DNA of 64,000 nucleotides from Argyresthia goedartella (GCA_949825045.1 OX463810.1:39938201-40002200); one strand, 5' to 3'; shown: positions 11,806-25,400, counted from the stretch's first letter. The notes: generated from the sequence alone by a model not told the origin. Made by a program: numbers and translations.

Positions 11806-13084
11806 TCACTTTCGCTGACATAATTCTGTTTTTGAATTTCTCCAAAGATTTCGTAGTTACTTATGTATGTTAGTCATTCACCATCCTTCTATGGTGATGA
11901 TGAAAATTCGCGGCAATATGAACAAATGAACGAATTATTTAATTTGAGCTATCAAACAAGCTTATTACCGTTTCTTTAGAGTTCATTTCAAATGTCGTGT
12001 CACTTAAGGAAGATGGGTATAATATACTCAGTATCCAACGTCTATAGGAATTTATTCTTTACAGGGTTTACCAAGCCCTTTTACCAAGCCTCCGCTGTCC
12101 GTCGTGCTACGCGGTACCGAAATCTTACCGAGCACGTATATTTCAATTCGCGCTTCCTAATTTTTGTTGGCTTTCTAATGTTTATATGTGGGCTGGGGTC
12201 CTTGATGATGGAATAAATAAATTATAATAATTAAATAAATATAATTTATTGAATATCTCGTTAAGCACGGGAGCGGTACGGAATCATTTTGGGATCCTGC
12301 GTCTCGGTACAAACATCCAGGAGTCGCTCGCCTAGGTTGTAGTATAGTATCATTTTAGTACGGCTTGTTAGTTCAAGAATATGTCAATATCGGTCCTATC
12401 CGAAAGAAAGCATGAAATTTAACATACATTTTACATATGTACTTTAAAACACTGAAATCTTTTTTTCCCTCCCTCCCCCCCTGTCTACTCTGAAAACAGC
12501 TAGGAGAAAACCTTCACATGATAACATGACATTTATAAAATTATCCACAAAACAATCTTTGGGTGTTGATAGGACCTATAGTTTTAAATTAGCTAACATT
12601 CATTCATGCCAAACAAGTCGGTAACCGGAATTAATTATTTCGTTATAAGTAGTGAAACCACCACTATCTTTCCAGAATCCAGGTCTACTTGTGTACGTGA
12701 CCGAAAGTCAGGAAACAGAAGTTAACTATGTATTCCAATAATTTCGCTAAAAGCGCCAAAACCGCCACTTCCTTGCCAGAATACGACTCTACCTACATCA
12801 CTCGCACACATGACCGACGCACGATCGAGCCTGCATTCAGCCGTCAGCCCACAGACACAGTGACCCAACTCCCCCCCTACCACCCACCCTCGACCTGCCC
12901 CCCGAGAACTCCCTGTGTAGTGGTGCTACAGTTGTGTGGGAGTCGTTCACTAGTAGTATATATGTAAGGATTGCTTATTGCTGGAAGCATTCTATTCTAT
13001 GGAGAAGATAAAAGTGAAAGCAAAGGATATGATATGTGTCATGAAGTAAAAAGTATAAAAGCAACGATTTAAACATAATTAGAT
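11806..13084. other. Intergenic DNA, no gene seen
   Basis: Short ORFs (for example 11992-12216 and 12728-12967) show no domain or conserved motif. The flank at 11806 shares TCACTTTCGCTGAC with position 1435. Confidence 0.4.
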
Positions 13085-15109
13085 AAAGGCAAAATCAAAA
13101 TCAAAATCAAAAATCATTTATTTCCATAGGATGTTGTTACATCACTTAGATCCGTCATTACATTTTTTTGGGTGAGTTCACTAACACAATGGCGGAATCT
13201 GTGGAGAAGAGCTCACCGAAGAAACTCCACAGTCGTCGCATCTTTTGCGTTTCCTTTTTTAAATAAAATATTGTCAAATTACAAAATGAATGCTAATTAT
13301 ATATCGAAACAGCCTGTTACTCAAACAATCTATTCCCATGGACATCTGTCCTCTAAATAATCAGATATCCTATAGTAACCTTTTTTATACAATTTCTGTT
13401 TTATTATTATTTTAAACTTGTCTAAAGGTAAGTTTTTAATATCAGTAGGGACCTTATTGTAATAGCGTATACAATTGCCTTTAAAAGAATTACTAATTTT
13501 ATGTAGTCGGCTTACATAAGCAACCAACTTGTCTTTATTTCTAGTATTAAAATTGTGTATATCACTGTACTTCTGAAAATTAGTTATATTTCTTTTTACA
13601 TACACAAGATTGTCATAGATATATTGAGACACAAATGTCAGAATATTGATTTCTTTAAACTTTTCCCTCAGTGACACTCTAGGCCCTAATCTATAAATTG
13701 CACGAACAGCCCGTTTCTGCAGAATAAATATACTATTAGCATTCGCAGCGTGACCCCACAATAAAATACCATAGGTCATTAGACTATGAAAGTAACTAAA
13801 GTAGACTAGTCTAGCGGTGTCTACGTCGGTAAGAGCTCTAATTTTTTTAACTGCGAACGCTGCCGAACTCAGTCTGTTCGACAATTTATTTATATGAGGA
13901 TCCCATTGTAGTTTGGCGTCTAAAGTAATGCCCAAAAAGACAGTCGACTGCACAAGGTCCAATCTCTGTCCTTTTATAAATATGTCTGTAGTTACCGGGT
14001 TCACATTGGGTAACACGAATTTAATACATTTAGTTTTCTTTTCATTAAGTAATAAATTGTTAACAGTAAACCAGTTCACTATACTAGAGATAGCATTGTT
14101 TACCTCGTCATAATTTGATTGCTGTCTTTTAACTTTAAATATCAAAGAAGTATCATCGGCAAACAATACTAACCCATGTTTTGCTTTAACAAGGTAAGGT
14201 AAATCATTAATATATACTAAAAACAAGAAAGGACCAAGAATTGAACCTTGCGGTACGCCCATACTTATTGAAGACCCAGGTGATCTTTTCCCATTAACAT
14301 CGACCATCTGAACCCTATCTGTTAGATATGACTCCAGAAGGCCAAGTGCCTGATCTTTTACACCATAATGGCGTAACTTCCTGACAAGAGTGTCATGATG
14401 GACGCAATCAAAAGCCTTGGATAGATCGCAGAAGACACCTATTGCATCCATTGCGTCTTCCCAGGCATCAAAAATATTGTCGATTAGTTCAACACCAGCA
14501 TCGGCTGTTGAACGACCGTTTGTGAAACCAAACTGAGCAATATGAATTAAATTATTGAGATAAAAATGACTTTGCAATTGATTAAGTATGAGTTTTTCAA
14601 ATATTTTGCTAAGCGTTGGTAGTATCGATATGGGTCTAAAATTGGTGGGGTCTGATGTACTACCAGCTTTGAATAAAGGTATAACTTTACTTAGTTTCAT
14701 CAAGTCAGGAAACACACCATTATCTATACATTGATTAAATATACAACAAAGGTGAGGTGCAATACAATCTACAATGGAACTAATAATTTTTACTGATAGA
14801 CTATGGGCGTCAGCTGTCTTTTTCATTTCCAGGGATTTAAACGCTTTTACAATGTCTTCATTATTTACGTGCCTAAATTTAAAATCTGTTTTACAATCCT
14901 CAAAGTTTTGTTTAAGTATAGATTCAGCAGCAGCGGGAGATGAATTTAAAGACTTGGTTGTTGAAACTGGAATGTCCGTAAAGAAATTTTCGAAAGCTTT
15001 TGCTACTTCTAGGTCTGTACTTAGCAATTGATTATCTATCTTAAGCTTGAAGTTATTATGTGTAGCTTTGGCCGTTCCAGTCTCTCTGTTTATAATTTGC
15101 CAAGTCGTT
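13085..15109 (-). mobile_element. 5'-truncated LINE of the CR1/Daphne-like family (element 1)
   Basis: Read on the - strand the element runs from about 15109 to its 3' end at 13085, where it ends in a tandem (GATTTT)n tail (seen on + as repeated AAAATC at 13088-13112). It contains the RT ORF 15123-13330. The 5' half (ORF1, endonuclease) is missing; its place is taken by a SINE in the same orientation. The same family supplies the copies at 20.7 kb, 22.9-27.9 kb, 44.8-50.4 kb, 50.4 kb, 51.3 kb and 53.6-56.4 kb. Confidence 0.85.
13330..15109 (-). CDS. Reverse transcriptase, C-terminal part of LINE ORF2
   Basis: The frame stays open for about 590 residues to the stop at 13330. RT motifs in order: 'SDPTNFRPISILPTLSKIFE', 'AQFGFTNGRSTADA', '[16 protein letters not shown]', '[19 protein letters not shown]', and the catalytic 'FADDTSL'. 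A C-terminal block follows with '[16 protein letters not shown]', 'YFSYFHSLMTYGILLWG' and '[11 protein letters not shown]', ending 'KKGYYRISDYLEDRCPWE'. No frameshift or stop interrupts it, so it is the best-preserved RT of this family in the window. It lacks an endonuclease and a genuine start; the first four or so codons of the open frame (to 15123) come from the adjoining SINE. Confidence 0.9.
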
Positions 15110-15272
15110 GGTTCTGGTCCCACACTGGGATACCTATGTCGTGGGAACCAGAAACGGCGGCGTCACAAACTTGGTAACATCGAAGACCTCGTATTTTTTC
15201 TGCTCAGCCGGGATTCGAGCCCGGGACCACTACCTTGGGAAGCACAGCCTCGACCGTAAAACCACAGAAGTC
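15110..15272 (-). mobile_element. tRNA-derived SINE joined to LINE element 1
   Basis: The - strand reads from a tRNA-like head (B box GGCTCGAATCC) through a body with GGTTCCCACGACATAGG and ends GGGACCAGAA, directly followed by truncated LINE RT sequence in the same orientation. The body matches the copy at 58545-58730 (GGTTCCTACGACACAGG). The SINE has no tail of its own at the joint. Confidence 0.7.
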
Positions 15273-15417
15273 GTAATATAACTAAATGAAAGGAACCAAT
15301 AACAAGTGTTTTCATTTCACATTTCAGGTGTTTTCATTTCTTTTCATCGTCCTTTAGAGCTGTAATTGTAATATTTGATTTTCATTTAATAATATATACA
15401 AAAGTATAATACAATTT

Positions 15418-15931
15418 GTAATAGTAGTTTATGTGACTGCTACATAATGGAGGGCATTAATACTCGAGAGTGGGTTTATGAAACGAGACGAAGGCGAGTT
15501 TCATAATAATATCACTCGAGAGTTTTAATGCCTAATTATGTACAGTTGCATACACTAGTTTATCTAAACACATATCATAAGCTCTCTTTGATGTGTTCAG
15601 GAACCTCATGTTTGATCGGCATTGTGGAATTGATTAATGCTCTGCAGTTGTTTAGCTTGTTCTGTAGTAACAACTTCACAGACAAACTAGGGGCGGCACG
15701 CAGGTGGGCGTCGGCGTTCGAAATTTGAATGTCATAATTTGACAAATTTTAGTACAATGTACAAAAATTTGTACATTGTACTAAAATTACCTTATGACCA
15801 TAATGTCATTATGGTCATAATGGTACAAATTTTCAGATAAGAAATGAGTTTATACCAAATAGTTTTACATTATGCTGGTCTTAACCTGAGGTTTTTAGAT
15901 GCAATAAAGAGCTTTTATGATATGTTTGTGC
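15418..15931 (+). mobile_element. Palindrome-rich nonautonomous element, copy 2
   Basis: Same family as 2757-3218, inverted. It holds the GAGTTTCATAAT hairpin near 15455-15535 and further palindromes absent or shorter in copy 1: GTACAATGTAC around 15750-15790, and repeats of CATAATG around 15795-15830. No ORF with content. Confidence 0.7.
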
Positions 15932-16434
15932 ATAAATATATAAATTAAGATTAATTTTTATTGCTATTATTGTTTCGGAAATCTTCAATTAATTTGTAGA
16001 AAGAAATTCCTCGTGGAAATACTGTACTTCTTGGACAAGCTTTCTAGACCTACACACTATTACAGACTTACAGCTAATACATTGATACATCTGTGTGAGT
16101 GTAAACAGACCCACGCACACATGAAATATCTCGGAATTATTCGATATTATTTATATAGAAAAGAAAAGCGAATATTACTGTGGACGTCAGTAGGGTGACT
16201 TATTCGTAATGTAATAATAATTTCATATATTTCTCTAGAAAAGCGGCCGAGTATATCCATAAATTCCTTTCCATTTTCTTTCATATTATTCTCTCTCCTT
16301 TGACTGAGGGTAAATGTCGGATTTATATATATGAGATGCATGTGTTCAAACCGGGGTCTTGTTGTGTGTCAGTTTTAAGACCCCATGGAGACTAGAGAAT
16401 AATAATATAAATTATATGGTCAAGTATTCAATGC
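15932..16434. other. Intergenic DNA, no gene seen
   Basis: AT-rich. The overlapping short ORFs at 16013-16198 and 16147-16341 lie on opposite strands and show no known motif. Confidence 0.4.
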
Positions 16435-16570
16435 ACATAGGTTCATGCAATGGCCAATAAAATAACATTCTTGTCACTTTTCGGTAATAATAAAACGTGG
16501 AAGGAGTTCGCTGATTCCAATCACGGCCAAGGAAAATGTAGGAAAATGATTAGGTAGGTACCTACTTAAG
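16435..16570 (+). repeat. Left arm of a 135-bp inverted repeat
   Basis: The segment from ACATAGGTTCATGCAATGGC to GGTACCTACTTAA returns as reverse complement at 19081-19215 with roughly 90% identity. Each copy contains GATTCCAATCACGGCCAAG. It could be one end of a DNA element of about 2.8 kb or one of two copies of a dispersed repeat. Confidence 0.75.
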
Positions 16571-17508
16571 AATGCGATCTTTTTGTAATGCCTCTACGCC
16601 CCGCCTATGTAGTTATAGTAAGTAGATTGTCTTCAACCCGTACAAAAGTTTAATCAGACGAAACACACGAGTTAAAATGTTTTGGGTTGTACCAGTTGTA
16701 CCAAATCAGCCGTAAAATTCGTGCGTAAAAGCCAGGCGTGGAAGACGCTGACTGGCCGGAACCGAAGTGTAAATAACGATTAGATAAACGACGTTTTTGA
16801 AATTAGGCCTTGAGTCTTCAAGGACTTACAATACTATGGGACTGGTTGTTAGAATACTATGGGATAGTCCACACGTGGACTGTCGTGGACGGTATTGTTT
16901 TACGCCCACTCTTTCGACATTTTAACTCAATTTGTGAACCTACGCATATGAAACACACTTCAATGGCAATTTTCGGGTTATAAATAGTAGGATTTAGAAG
17001 TCTTTACTTAATTATTAACGGAATGTCGATTAGGTTTCGTTTCAGGATTAAATATACTTAGTTCTGGTTCTACGAATTGTCAATAGTTTATAATTTTTTA
17101 TATAGTTGTTATTAATAAACGCAGTACTTAACTGGATAAGCTGTAGCGCGGCATTATGAGAGATTAAAATCTTTTCTACACCTAGAACACCCCACATACT
17201 ATTGTTACTTCACTATTGTTTAAGCAGCATCCTACTAAATATCGCATAATCACCACCTGGCTACGATAAATCTGTCTTATCAGCAGAGTCATGGAATTCG
17301 ACTAACAATCTGTGGTAAAGTATAAAACCAGTCAAACGCCAGATAAGCTTAGCAACTTGTAATTTACGTCCATTCATTAACATATTTTAGATATGATAGT
17401 AAACCATTTTGGCACAAATCAGTTTAAGTAACTGTTAATGTTTAGTTAGTGTGAAAGAATAAGTTGTAAAAATAAAAAACCCTCGATTTTTATATTTTTA
17501 TTTTCATT
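16571..17508. other. Intergenic DNA, no gene seen
   Basis: No ORF with content. ATACTATGGGA is repeated at 16831 and 16855. Confidence 0.4.
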
Positions 17509-17690
17509 ATACAGAATGTAACAGAAAGGTTTGTTCATATTTTTGGGACATCATACCAACAACTATTACTATGAAACCAATTTGATCAGAGCAACTTTAT
17601 TTTTCAATTCTCATTTTTTTTATGAATAAGTGAAAATTAAAGTTGGTCTGACCAAATCGGTTTCATAGAGGCCTCTGTTGCACCCTGTAT
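17509..17690. mobile_element. Short foldback MITE with GTGTAACAGA-type ends
   Basis: The ends ATACAGAATGTAACAGAAAG (17509-17528) and, on the other strand, ATACAGGGTGCAACAGAGGC (17690-17671) are inverted repeats. Inside, CTATGAAACCAATTTGATCA pairs with TGACCAAATCGGTTTCATAG, so almost the whole 180 bp folds back. Similar ends bound 34305-34588. Confidence 0.7.
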
Positions 17691-17911
17691 ACACACTAAA
17701 ATTAAAAATAAAGATAAACGAATTTTTAGAACGGTGACTCCTTAAATGTAAGCATGGTCGAATAAAACTAGTTTTATTCATCCATGGTTGTAAGACAGGT
17801 TTTCCTATTACAATAAGATTGTACGCTCTTCTGGTTCTAGCTGGAGTGCAGGAGTACATAATAATCCCACAGCGATGGTAGAATACGAGAAATTTTATTT
17901 TAGTTTTAGTG

Positions 17912-18362
17912 TATAATAGTAGTTTATGTGACTGCTACATAATGGAGTGCATTAATACTCGAGAGTGATTTTCATAATAATATCAGTCGAGATTTTTATG
18001 CCAAATTATGTACAGTTACATACACTAGTTTATATACACACATCATACGCTCTCTTGGATGTGTTCAGGAACCGCACGTTCGACCGGCATTGTAGCATTG
18101 ATCATTGCTCGGCAGTTGTTTAGCTTGTTCTGTAGTTACCAACTTCACAGACAAACTAGGGGGCGGCACGCAGTCGGGCGTCGGCGTTCGAAATTTGAAT
18201 GTCATAATTTGACAAATTTTCGTACATTATGATCAATATTCAAATAGGAAATGCGTTTTTACCAAGAAGTTTATCATTATGCTGGTCGTAACGTGTGGTT
18301 TTTGGACGCAGTAAACCTCTTTACTGCGTCCAAAGTTTATGATACCTATGTAGATAAAAGTA
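17912..18362 (+). mobile_element. Palindrome-rich nonautonomous element, copy 3
   Basis: Same orientation as copy 2, with several internal deletions in the hairpin arms. Near its right end is a strong palindrome, TTGGACGCAGTAAA then TTTACTGCGTCCAA (about 18302-18332). The small ORF across this end is a by-product. Confidence 0.7.
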
Positions 18363-19080
18363 TATTAAACCCCGTTTTATCAAATCTTCCGTTTTATCTT
18401 TTCTCTGATTTCCGCCCAACACCTTTTGTCTCCACCACACCTAGCGACCATTCCGTTGGATTACGCCAAAACCGGAGAGTCAAACTGATTTTCTAAATCG
18501 ACATAACAATCCACATCAAAACATCAGTTCGTGGCACTAGATCGCACAGAATTAACGTAATGACCCTACTATCAAGCCACATGACCTCGATACTGTAATC
18601 AGGCTCTTTTAAACCTGCATTGTTTTTGCGAAATTTTTCTGGGGTTCCGTGCTTTACACATAAAAAAAATAAAAGTCACTCTTTTTCCCACATGAGGTGG
18701 TAAGGCACAGTCGCGTCACGTTTAACCAATCAATTATCCATATCATAGGATAACCAAGAAGTGGGGTTAACAGGACTTTATGAAATTGGGAATTTGAATG
18801 TGGTCTGAAATCCACTCCTGCTAATAGAAATACATAAACAACGGATTGAACCTGTCAATCGCAGGCAAAGCGTTTGTGTGGAACCTCGGAGGTTCCACAC
18901 GCATTTAACAAAACCCTGAACTTAACCCTTGGACGTTACGAGATTTGATGTTGTTTGCTTTTCGCCGCTTTCAATGAGCCTCCAGTTCACTTTCGTTCAA
19001 GGCGAATGCATTATGAATCAAAACAGGTTCCATGACCAACTCTTGAGTAGAGCGACATGTTGCATCAATTTGTTGTCTCA
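18363..19080. other. Intergenic DNA upstream of Mef2, no gene seen
   Basis: No ORF with content. A short palindrome GTGTGGAACCTCGGAGGTTCCACAC lies at about 18876-18900. Confidence 0.4.
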
Positions 19081-19215
19081 TTAAGTAGGTTCCTAACTAA
19101 CCATTTTCCTACATTTTTCTTGGCCGTGATTGGAATCAGAGAACTTCTTCCACGTTGTATTATTACCAAAAAGTGACAAGAATGTTATTTTGTTGGCCAT
19201 TGCATGAACCTATGT
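19081..19215 (-). repeat. Right arm of the 135-bp inverted repeat
   Basis: Reverse complement of 16435-16570. The repeat family may extend further right on this side, since 19216-19340 carries GTAGTGACCCTGCCTACGAA, which looks like dispersed-repeat sequence rather than Mef2 sequence. Confidence 0.7.
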
Positions 19216-19437
19216 TTGACAACCCGATTGTCCGAGTCGGTAGTGACCCTGCCTACGAAGCCAAGGATATCAGTCGGCAGACCTACTGCCAGATGGTCAC
19301 GGCGAGGATAGCAGGAGAACAATGGACGCGGGTCGCAAAGGCTCAACATTGGGGTCCCTGAAGGTATGACCCTGAGGTCATATTTGAGGATTCCAACAAT
19401 GGATTTTTCCATAACGATGTTCTCCTCTTGTCCACAG

Positions 19438-22400
19438 ATAGCTGTTGACGTCCACACTAGCCTATCGGCATCAAGCTCTTTACCCTATTCCTCACACTCC
19501 CTCCAAGATTGCTGCCACCATGGGTCGGAAGAAAATACAAATATCCAGGATTACGGATGAACGGAATCGGCAGGTGAGTCAACGCCATATACAAATATTG
19601 GACCTTTTAAATCAGAGTTTTAGATTTTTACCTAAATAAGTTTATTTATTTATTTGGTAGTAAGTACCTTGTTCTAACTGCAACTGTCCTGTCAATCTAG
19701 GGTACTTCTCCACTAACCTAGAAAATAAATATATCCTATGATAAGGTAAAAATAAACTCCCGTTGTAAAAATAGTTAAAAAAACAAGATTAAAAGTTCAA
19801 AGTTCATCGACGCTTTCTTTTGAAGTCCCGGAGACTTGCTGATAAATCAATTGCGGTGTTTTATTTTTTGTTGGTGTGAACATTATGTATACTTTCTTCC
19901 ATATTCGACTAATTGTACCCATCGTCTGCATCCTAATTCAAAGAAATTAACGCCACAAGATTAGGTTACCAACAGCGCACCAGGGTTGAAATGACCTTAG
20001 GGTCTGACCCCACCAGATGCGGTATCTTGTCCGGCACTGCAAATATTACTATCGCAAGGTCAACGACCGGGACTCAGTGTGCATTAATTGTTATCATCAG
20101 TGCTCTTTCCTCCTCAGGGGCCAGAGACCCTACTCCAATTCATATGACGATGCGACGATATCGTGCGATATGGTTCATGTGTCAAAACGGCTCTTCAAAA
20201 GAGAGTATAAGATACTCGTATAATGGATACGCGTATTACGATATCTCGGTATGAATGAGAATAGGAGCCGAGTTCAGACATAAAAGTAACTATCTTCGAT
20301 CTGTAGGTACATTTTCCTCAGATATAGACATGCACTTGTTTGCTACATAATGTGGACAACTTTGATAAAATGGTCAATCCGATGGTTTCCATAAATATTT
20401 ATGCACTCGAGAATGGATAATTTTTACTCGACTGCGGCAAAAGGAGCGTAAGAATTTTGACCCGTATTGTAAGTATGTATGTACCTATACATTCCCTCAG
20501 GATGTCTTAACTACCTATCATAATTTGACAAACGAGGTATCTTTAAAGGACAACAATATGCTATGTGATGTCACACTTAATTCAATATGGCGTCCTCAGG
20601 ATGGTATAAAGTCATGCAATAGGGAAAAAAAAGATTTTAAACAGGGCCGTGTCGGGTATCTAAATAAAGGGCCTAATTAGAACAGTTAAAAAAATATATA
20701 TATATATCTAGCTCTTGCTTGCGGCTTTTTGTGCATTTAGTAGAATCGTTAAAAGCATATTGACCGTCCGGTGGATAGAGCGATTTATCAGTTCCTATCT
20801 AGAACATAGAATTAAAAGAGTTCAAATAAACAGCGCGAGGATACTGGAATCTACAGTCAAATTTGGCGTGCCACAAGGCTCAATTCTTGGACCGTTCCTA
20901 TTTTTAGTGTATATAAATGACCAACCTTTTATGGTACAAAACCTGTCTAGGATAATATTATTTGCAGATGATGCTTCTCTAATTTTCTATGTTAGTAGAC
21001 ATAATCAAGACATTGACGAAGTAAATGATGTTCTTTCCCAGATCCATGATTCGTTTACGACAAATAATTTGATTTTGAATCCCAAGCACATTATGCACAT
21101 TATGTTTTACGTTACGTACCCTCGTTTATATGTATATCTATCTCGATACAGAACCAGACCATAATGACTTAGCTCGTAACTATTTACTTACTTACTTTTA
21201 TTTTTAAGTACCCTCAAAGTTTTTGTTTTTATATTCTTGTTTGATTGTATTATACGACTGCCGAATAACGTTTACTCATATAATAGATAAGTGGAGTGTT
21301 CGTGTGACGGTCTCACTGGCTACTACTATACAGGTCTCCTGGTGTAGTAGTCAGGGCTCCTTCCGCGTACTACCAACGTATTGTTACACCTAGACAGCGT
21401 TTTACAATTTTAAGAACAATCAATTAACCCTAGATTTATTTAAGTACTTTTGTTGTTGTAACAATGAAAATAAACATATTTCATTTCATTTCATTTCATT
21501 TCAAGAAAACATAATGTGTAAAATTTTATTGCCTTATGAAAAGAACAACAACTAAGATATTGTCTTGAATAACGAAAATTTGGAATATGTAAATAAAACA
21601 GTTTTCTTGGGGATCACTATCGACGCTAAGTTACAATGGGACCCTCACTTAAATGCGTTATCCGCATCAGCGCGGCTCACCGCCGCGGCTCACCTCGGCG
21701 ACATACGCAGTCCGAATGATTCGTTAACTGTCTGACGTTGCTACTGCCAGACTTGTAAATTTCACTTATTTTCATAGCATTATGTCCTGCGGAATTTTAT
21801 TTTGGCTCAAGCTGCTAACATAAATAGCATCTTTGTGTTACAGAAGAGGGCGATACGTTCCATATATAAATTGCGTGGTTGCGATTCCCTAAGAGAATTG
21901 TTTAAAGAAATTGATATACTCACGGTATCCTCATAGTACATATTTGAAAATATCTTGTCCGTCCGGAAGAACAAAACGCTATTTCCTAAGAATTCTGATA
22001 TGCATAGTAAAAATATTAGAAATTAAAATAAAATAGCGCACCCAAAATATAGACTGTGTGAGGTAAACATGTTATGTTCTAAGGCATACTATACGATAAA
22101 TGATTACATAACTGATAAAAACGTCTGGTCAACTGTTGTTCCAAATCAGCGGAATAGATTGTAATTATAACTTATGCATGATTCTCTATATAATTAAAAG
22201 AAAAGTAGAAAAGATACGTACTCTGGTAGTGAACGTGCCATCCATGATAGCTTTGCCGTCAAAAAATATTTGTAAAAATCTTAATTATAATCAAATATTT
22301 TTGATTTTGATTTTGACCGGGTTTTCGTTTTTGAACTTATTGTCTTGTTGACATAAGACATTGGTTATCCGTAAACGTAATTTAAACAGAATTCCCAGAT

Positions 22401-25400
22401 GTCTATTGAATTTTTTTATGGCTTACGAGCCGTTCACCAGGAGAATGTTTTGATATTTTCTATATTATTAAGTTTTCGATGTAATGATATGTTTCAATAA
22501 AATGTTAAAGCATTTAATTGACGGGGCAATTTGATTAATGGACGACTTGAGGCCCCTGACATAATAAAAGCCATGAAGGGATCGCACAAATAACATGCTA
22601 TTGCAAAGCAAAGTAATGTCTGTAGGTATTTATAAAGTTCGAGAATTGTAAAACAACATATTATAAATTAGTAAAGTATGACAAACAGTGTCAGATATAT
22701 AAATTTATTTCCTTTAAAAAACATACCTAACTATATAACCTTTTTAGATAACCTTTATAACTGCGGTTTATAGTTTGCAAATCATTCTGGTTTAAACTTT
22801 AACTTAGTAATAGTGACATATAGGTCCCAATTACTTTTTAGTCTGCTGTTTTCCTTTCCGATGGTCATTCCATGACATAAACTATGAGGGCTCATGAATG
22901 ACGATTATATAGAAATTTAAGCGGTCGCCGAGACCGAAACCAATAAGATCAAAATTCAAATTCAAATTCAAAAAGAGTTTATTTCCATGAGAAACACATA
23001 GGTAACATTTGGAGAATGTCAAATCTTAAACTAACACATGTATAAGGTACAGGGAAATATAGAACTCAATTTGAATTCCGTCACCTCAATGTTTTAGATG
23101 CTGGAGGCAAATAGGCGACTAGAAACCTCCAGCTTTATACGTTATTTTTTACAGAATTGGAGCAAACACCTTCCCAAGCTTTCTTGTCTTCTACATAATC
23201 TGATATTTTGTAGTAACCTTTTTTACATAAGTGATTTTTAACAAAATTTTTTATATTTATTTACAGACAATTCTTGTAACTCAGTCGGTATTTTGTTGGA
23301 AAAGCGAATACATTGCCCTTTAAAAGATACATTAACCTTATGGAGCCTAGTAGTAGGTATAGCCAGTTTATTCCTATTTCTAGTGTTGACATTGTGCCTG
23401 TCGCTATTCTTAGGAAATTTATCAATATTTTTGTGGACGTACATTAGGTTTTATAAATATTTGACACGGCACTGTCATAATGTTAATTTCCTTAAATTTA
23501 CAACGCAGTGACTCTCTGGGACCCACATTGTAGATTGCACGAACAGCCCTCTTTTGCAGCACAAATATTATGTTAATGTCTGCAGAGTTCCCCCACAGCA
23601 GTATGCCGTAAGACATAATGCTATGGAAGTAGCTGAAGTAAACTAGTCTAGCTGTTTCCACGTCCGTAAAAAGACGGATTTTTTTAACTGCATAAACTGC
23701 GGAACTGAGTTTTTTTGATAGCTTATCTATGTGTGGGCCCCACTGAAGCTTATTATCTAAGGTGATTCCTAGGAATACCGTGCTATCTACAATTTCTAAA
23801 TTTTCACCTTTAACATTAACATTAGCCGAAACTTGTTTAACATTGGGGAGTATAAACCGAATACATTTAGTTTTGTTATTGTTCAGTAAAAGATTATTAG
23901 CACTAAACCAATTGACTACCTTTGAGATTGCATTATTCACATCGTCAAAGTTCAAACTGCGTCGTTTCATTTTAAACAAAAGTGAAGTGTCATCTGCAAA
24001 CAGTACAATCTCATGATTATCTCTGACAAGATGTGGCAGGTCATTAATATAAACCAAAAACAGGAATGGCCCGAGTATGGAACCCTGCGGTACACCCATA
24101 GTAACAACAGACCCTGGAGATCGTTTTCCATTAATGTCAAGTCTCTGTATCCTGTTATTTAGATAAGAAGAGAGAAGATCTAAAGAGTTATCCCTAATTC
24201 CATAGTGATGTAATTTCCTGATCAATGTCCCATGGTCAACGCAATCAAAAGCCTTAGACAAATCGCAAAATACTCCTAGAGCATCATGCGACTCCTCCCA
24301 GGCATCATATATATGTGATATTAACTCAATACCGGCATCAGTAGTTGATTTGCCTTGTGTAAAACCAAATTGTTTACGGTGGAGCATGTTGTTGGTGTTC
24401 ACATGTGTAAGAAGTTGATTTAAAATTACTTTTTCAAATACTTTACTAAATGTAGGCAATACCGATATCGGTCTGAAGTTAGAAGGGTCAGATGTACTAC
24501 CCGATTTAAACAAAGGTACTATTTTACTGTGTTTCATTAAATCAGGAAACACGCCAGATTCAACAGATGCATTAAATATGAAAGCTAAATCAAGTGCAAT
24601 AACATTTATTAGGGGCTTCACAACATGAAAAGAAATATCCCAGAGGTCTGCAGTTTTCTTAACATTTGTTGATTTAAAGGCTTTAATAATATCTTTATCA
24701 TCTACATAATTAAACGAGAATTTATTTTCACATCTAGGTACATAGTCTTTTAGCAAAGATTCAGCGACAACTTTGGAAGAGTCGAAAGACTTTGTAGTAG
24801 AGATTGATATGTCAGTAAAAGAAAATTCGAACGCTTTAGCTACATCAATATCATTTTTGAAAGTAATAACATTAATTTTTAATTCATATTCATTGTTTTT
24901 AATACTGACCTTTCCAGTCTCACTTTTAATTATATCCCAAGTTGATTTAATTTTGCTATCACTTTTTCTTATTTTAGATCTGATATAATTTGATTTCGCA
25001 ATTTGACAAACTTGTTTAAAGATTTTTGAGTACTTTTTTACTTTATCCATGAAATCTTCACTATGATTCCATTGTTTTTCACTATATAATTCATATAAAT
25101 TTTGTCTACTTTTAAGTAAACCTACTGTGGCCCACTTACTAAAGTTAAGTTTGTCTGAGACCACAATCGATCTGGTAGTAAATACTGCATTGAACGCATT
25201 GCTGAATTTGTAAAAAAAAAATACAATATGACTCATTAGGGTTATTATTAGAGTAATTGATAGGTAGTTTGCTATCCCAATTCAATTTAAACCTTTCAAA
25301 CCGATGTGCAGTCACAGGTATGTATTGTATCTTTCTTGTAGAACTTTTTTTAAGTTGAATTTCTAGTCTAATGTATTGACCTAAATGGTCTGACTTTAAA

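Noticed and set aside
12728..12967. Proline-rich small gene
   Set aside because: No splice or homology support, low-complexity content, typical of chance ORFs in this DNA.
13913..15031. + strand ORFs over the LINE at 13-15 kb
   Set aside because: Antisense shadows of the RT frame.
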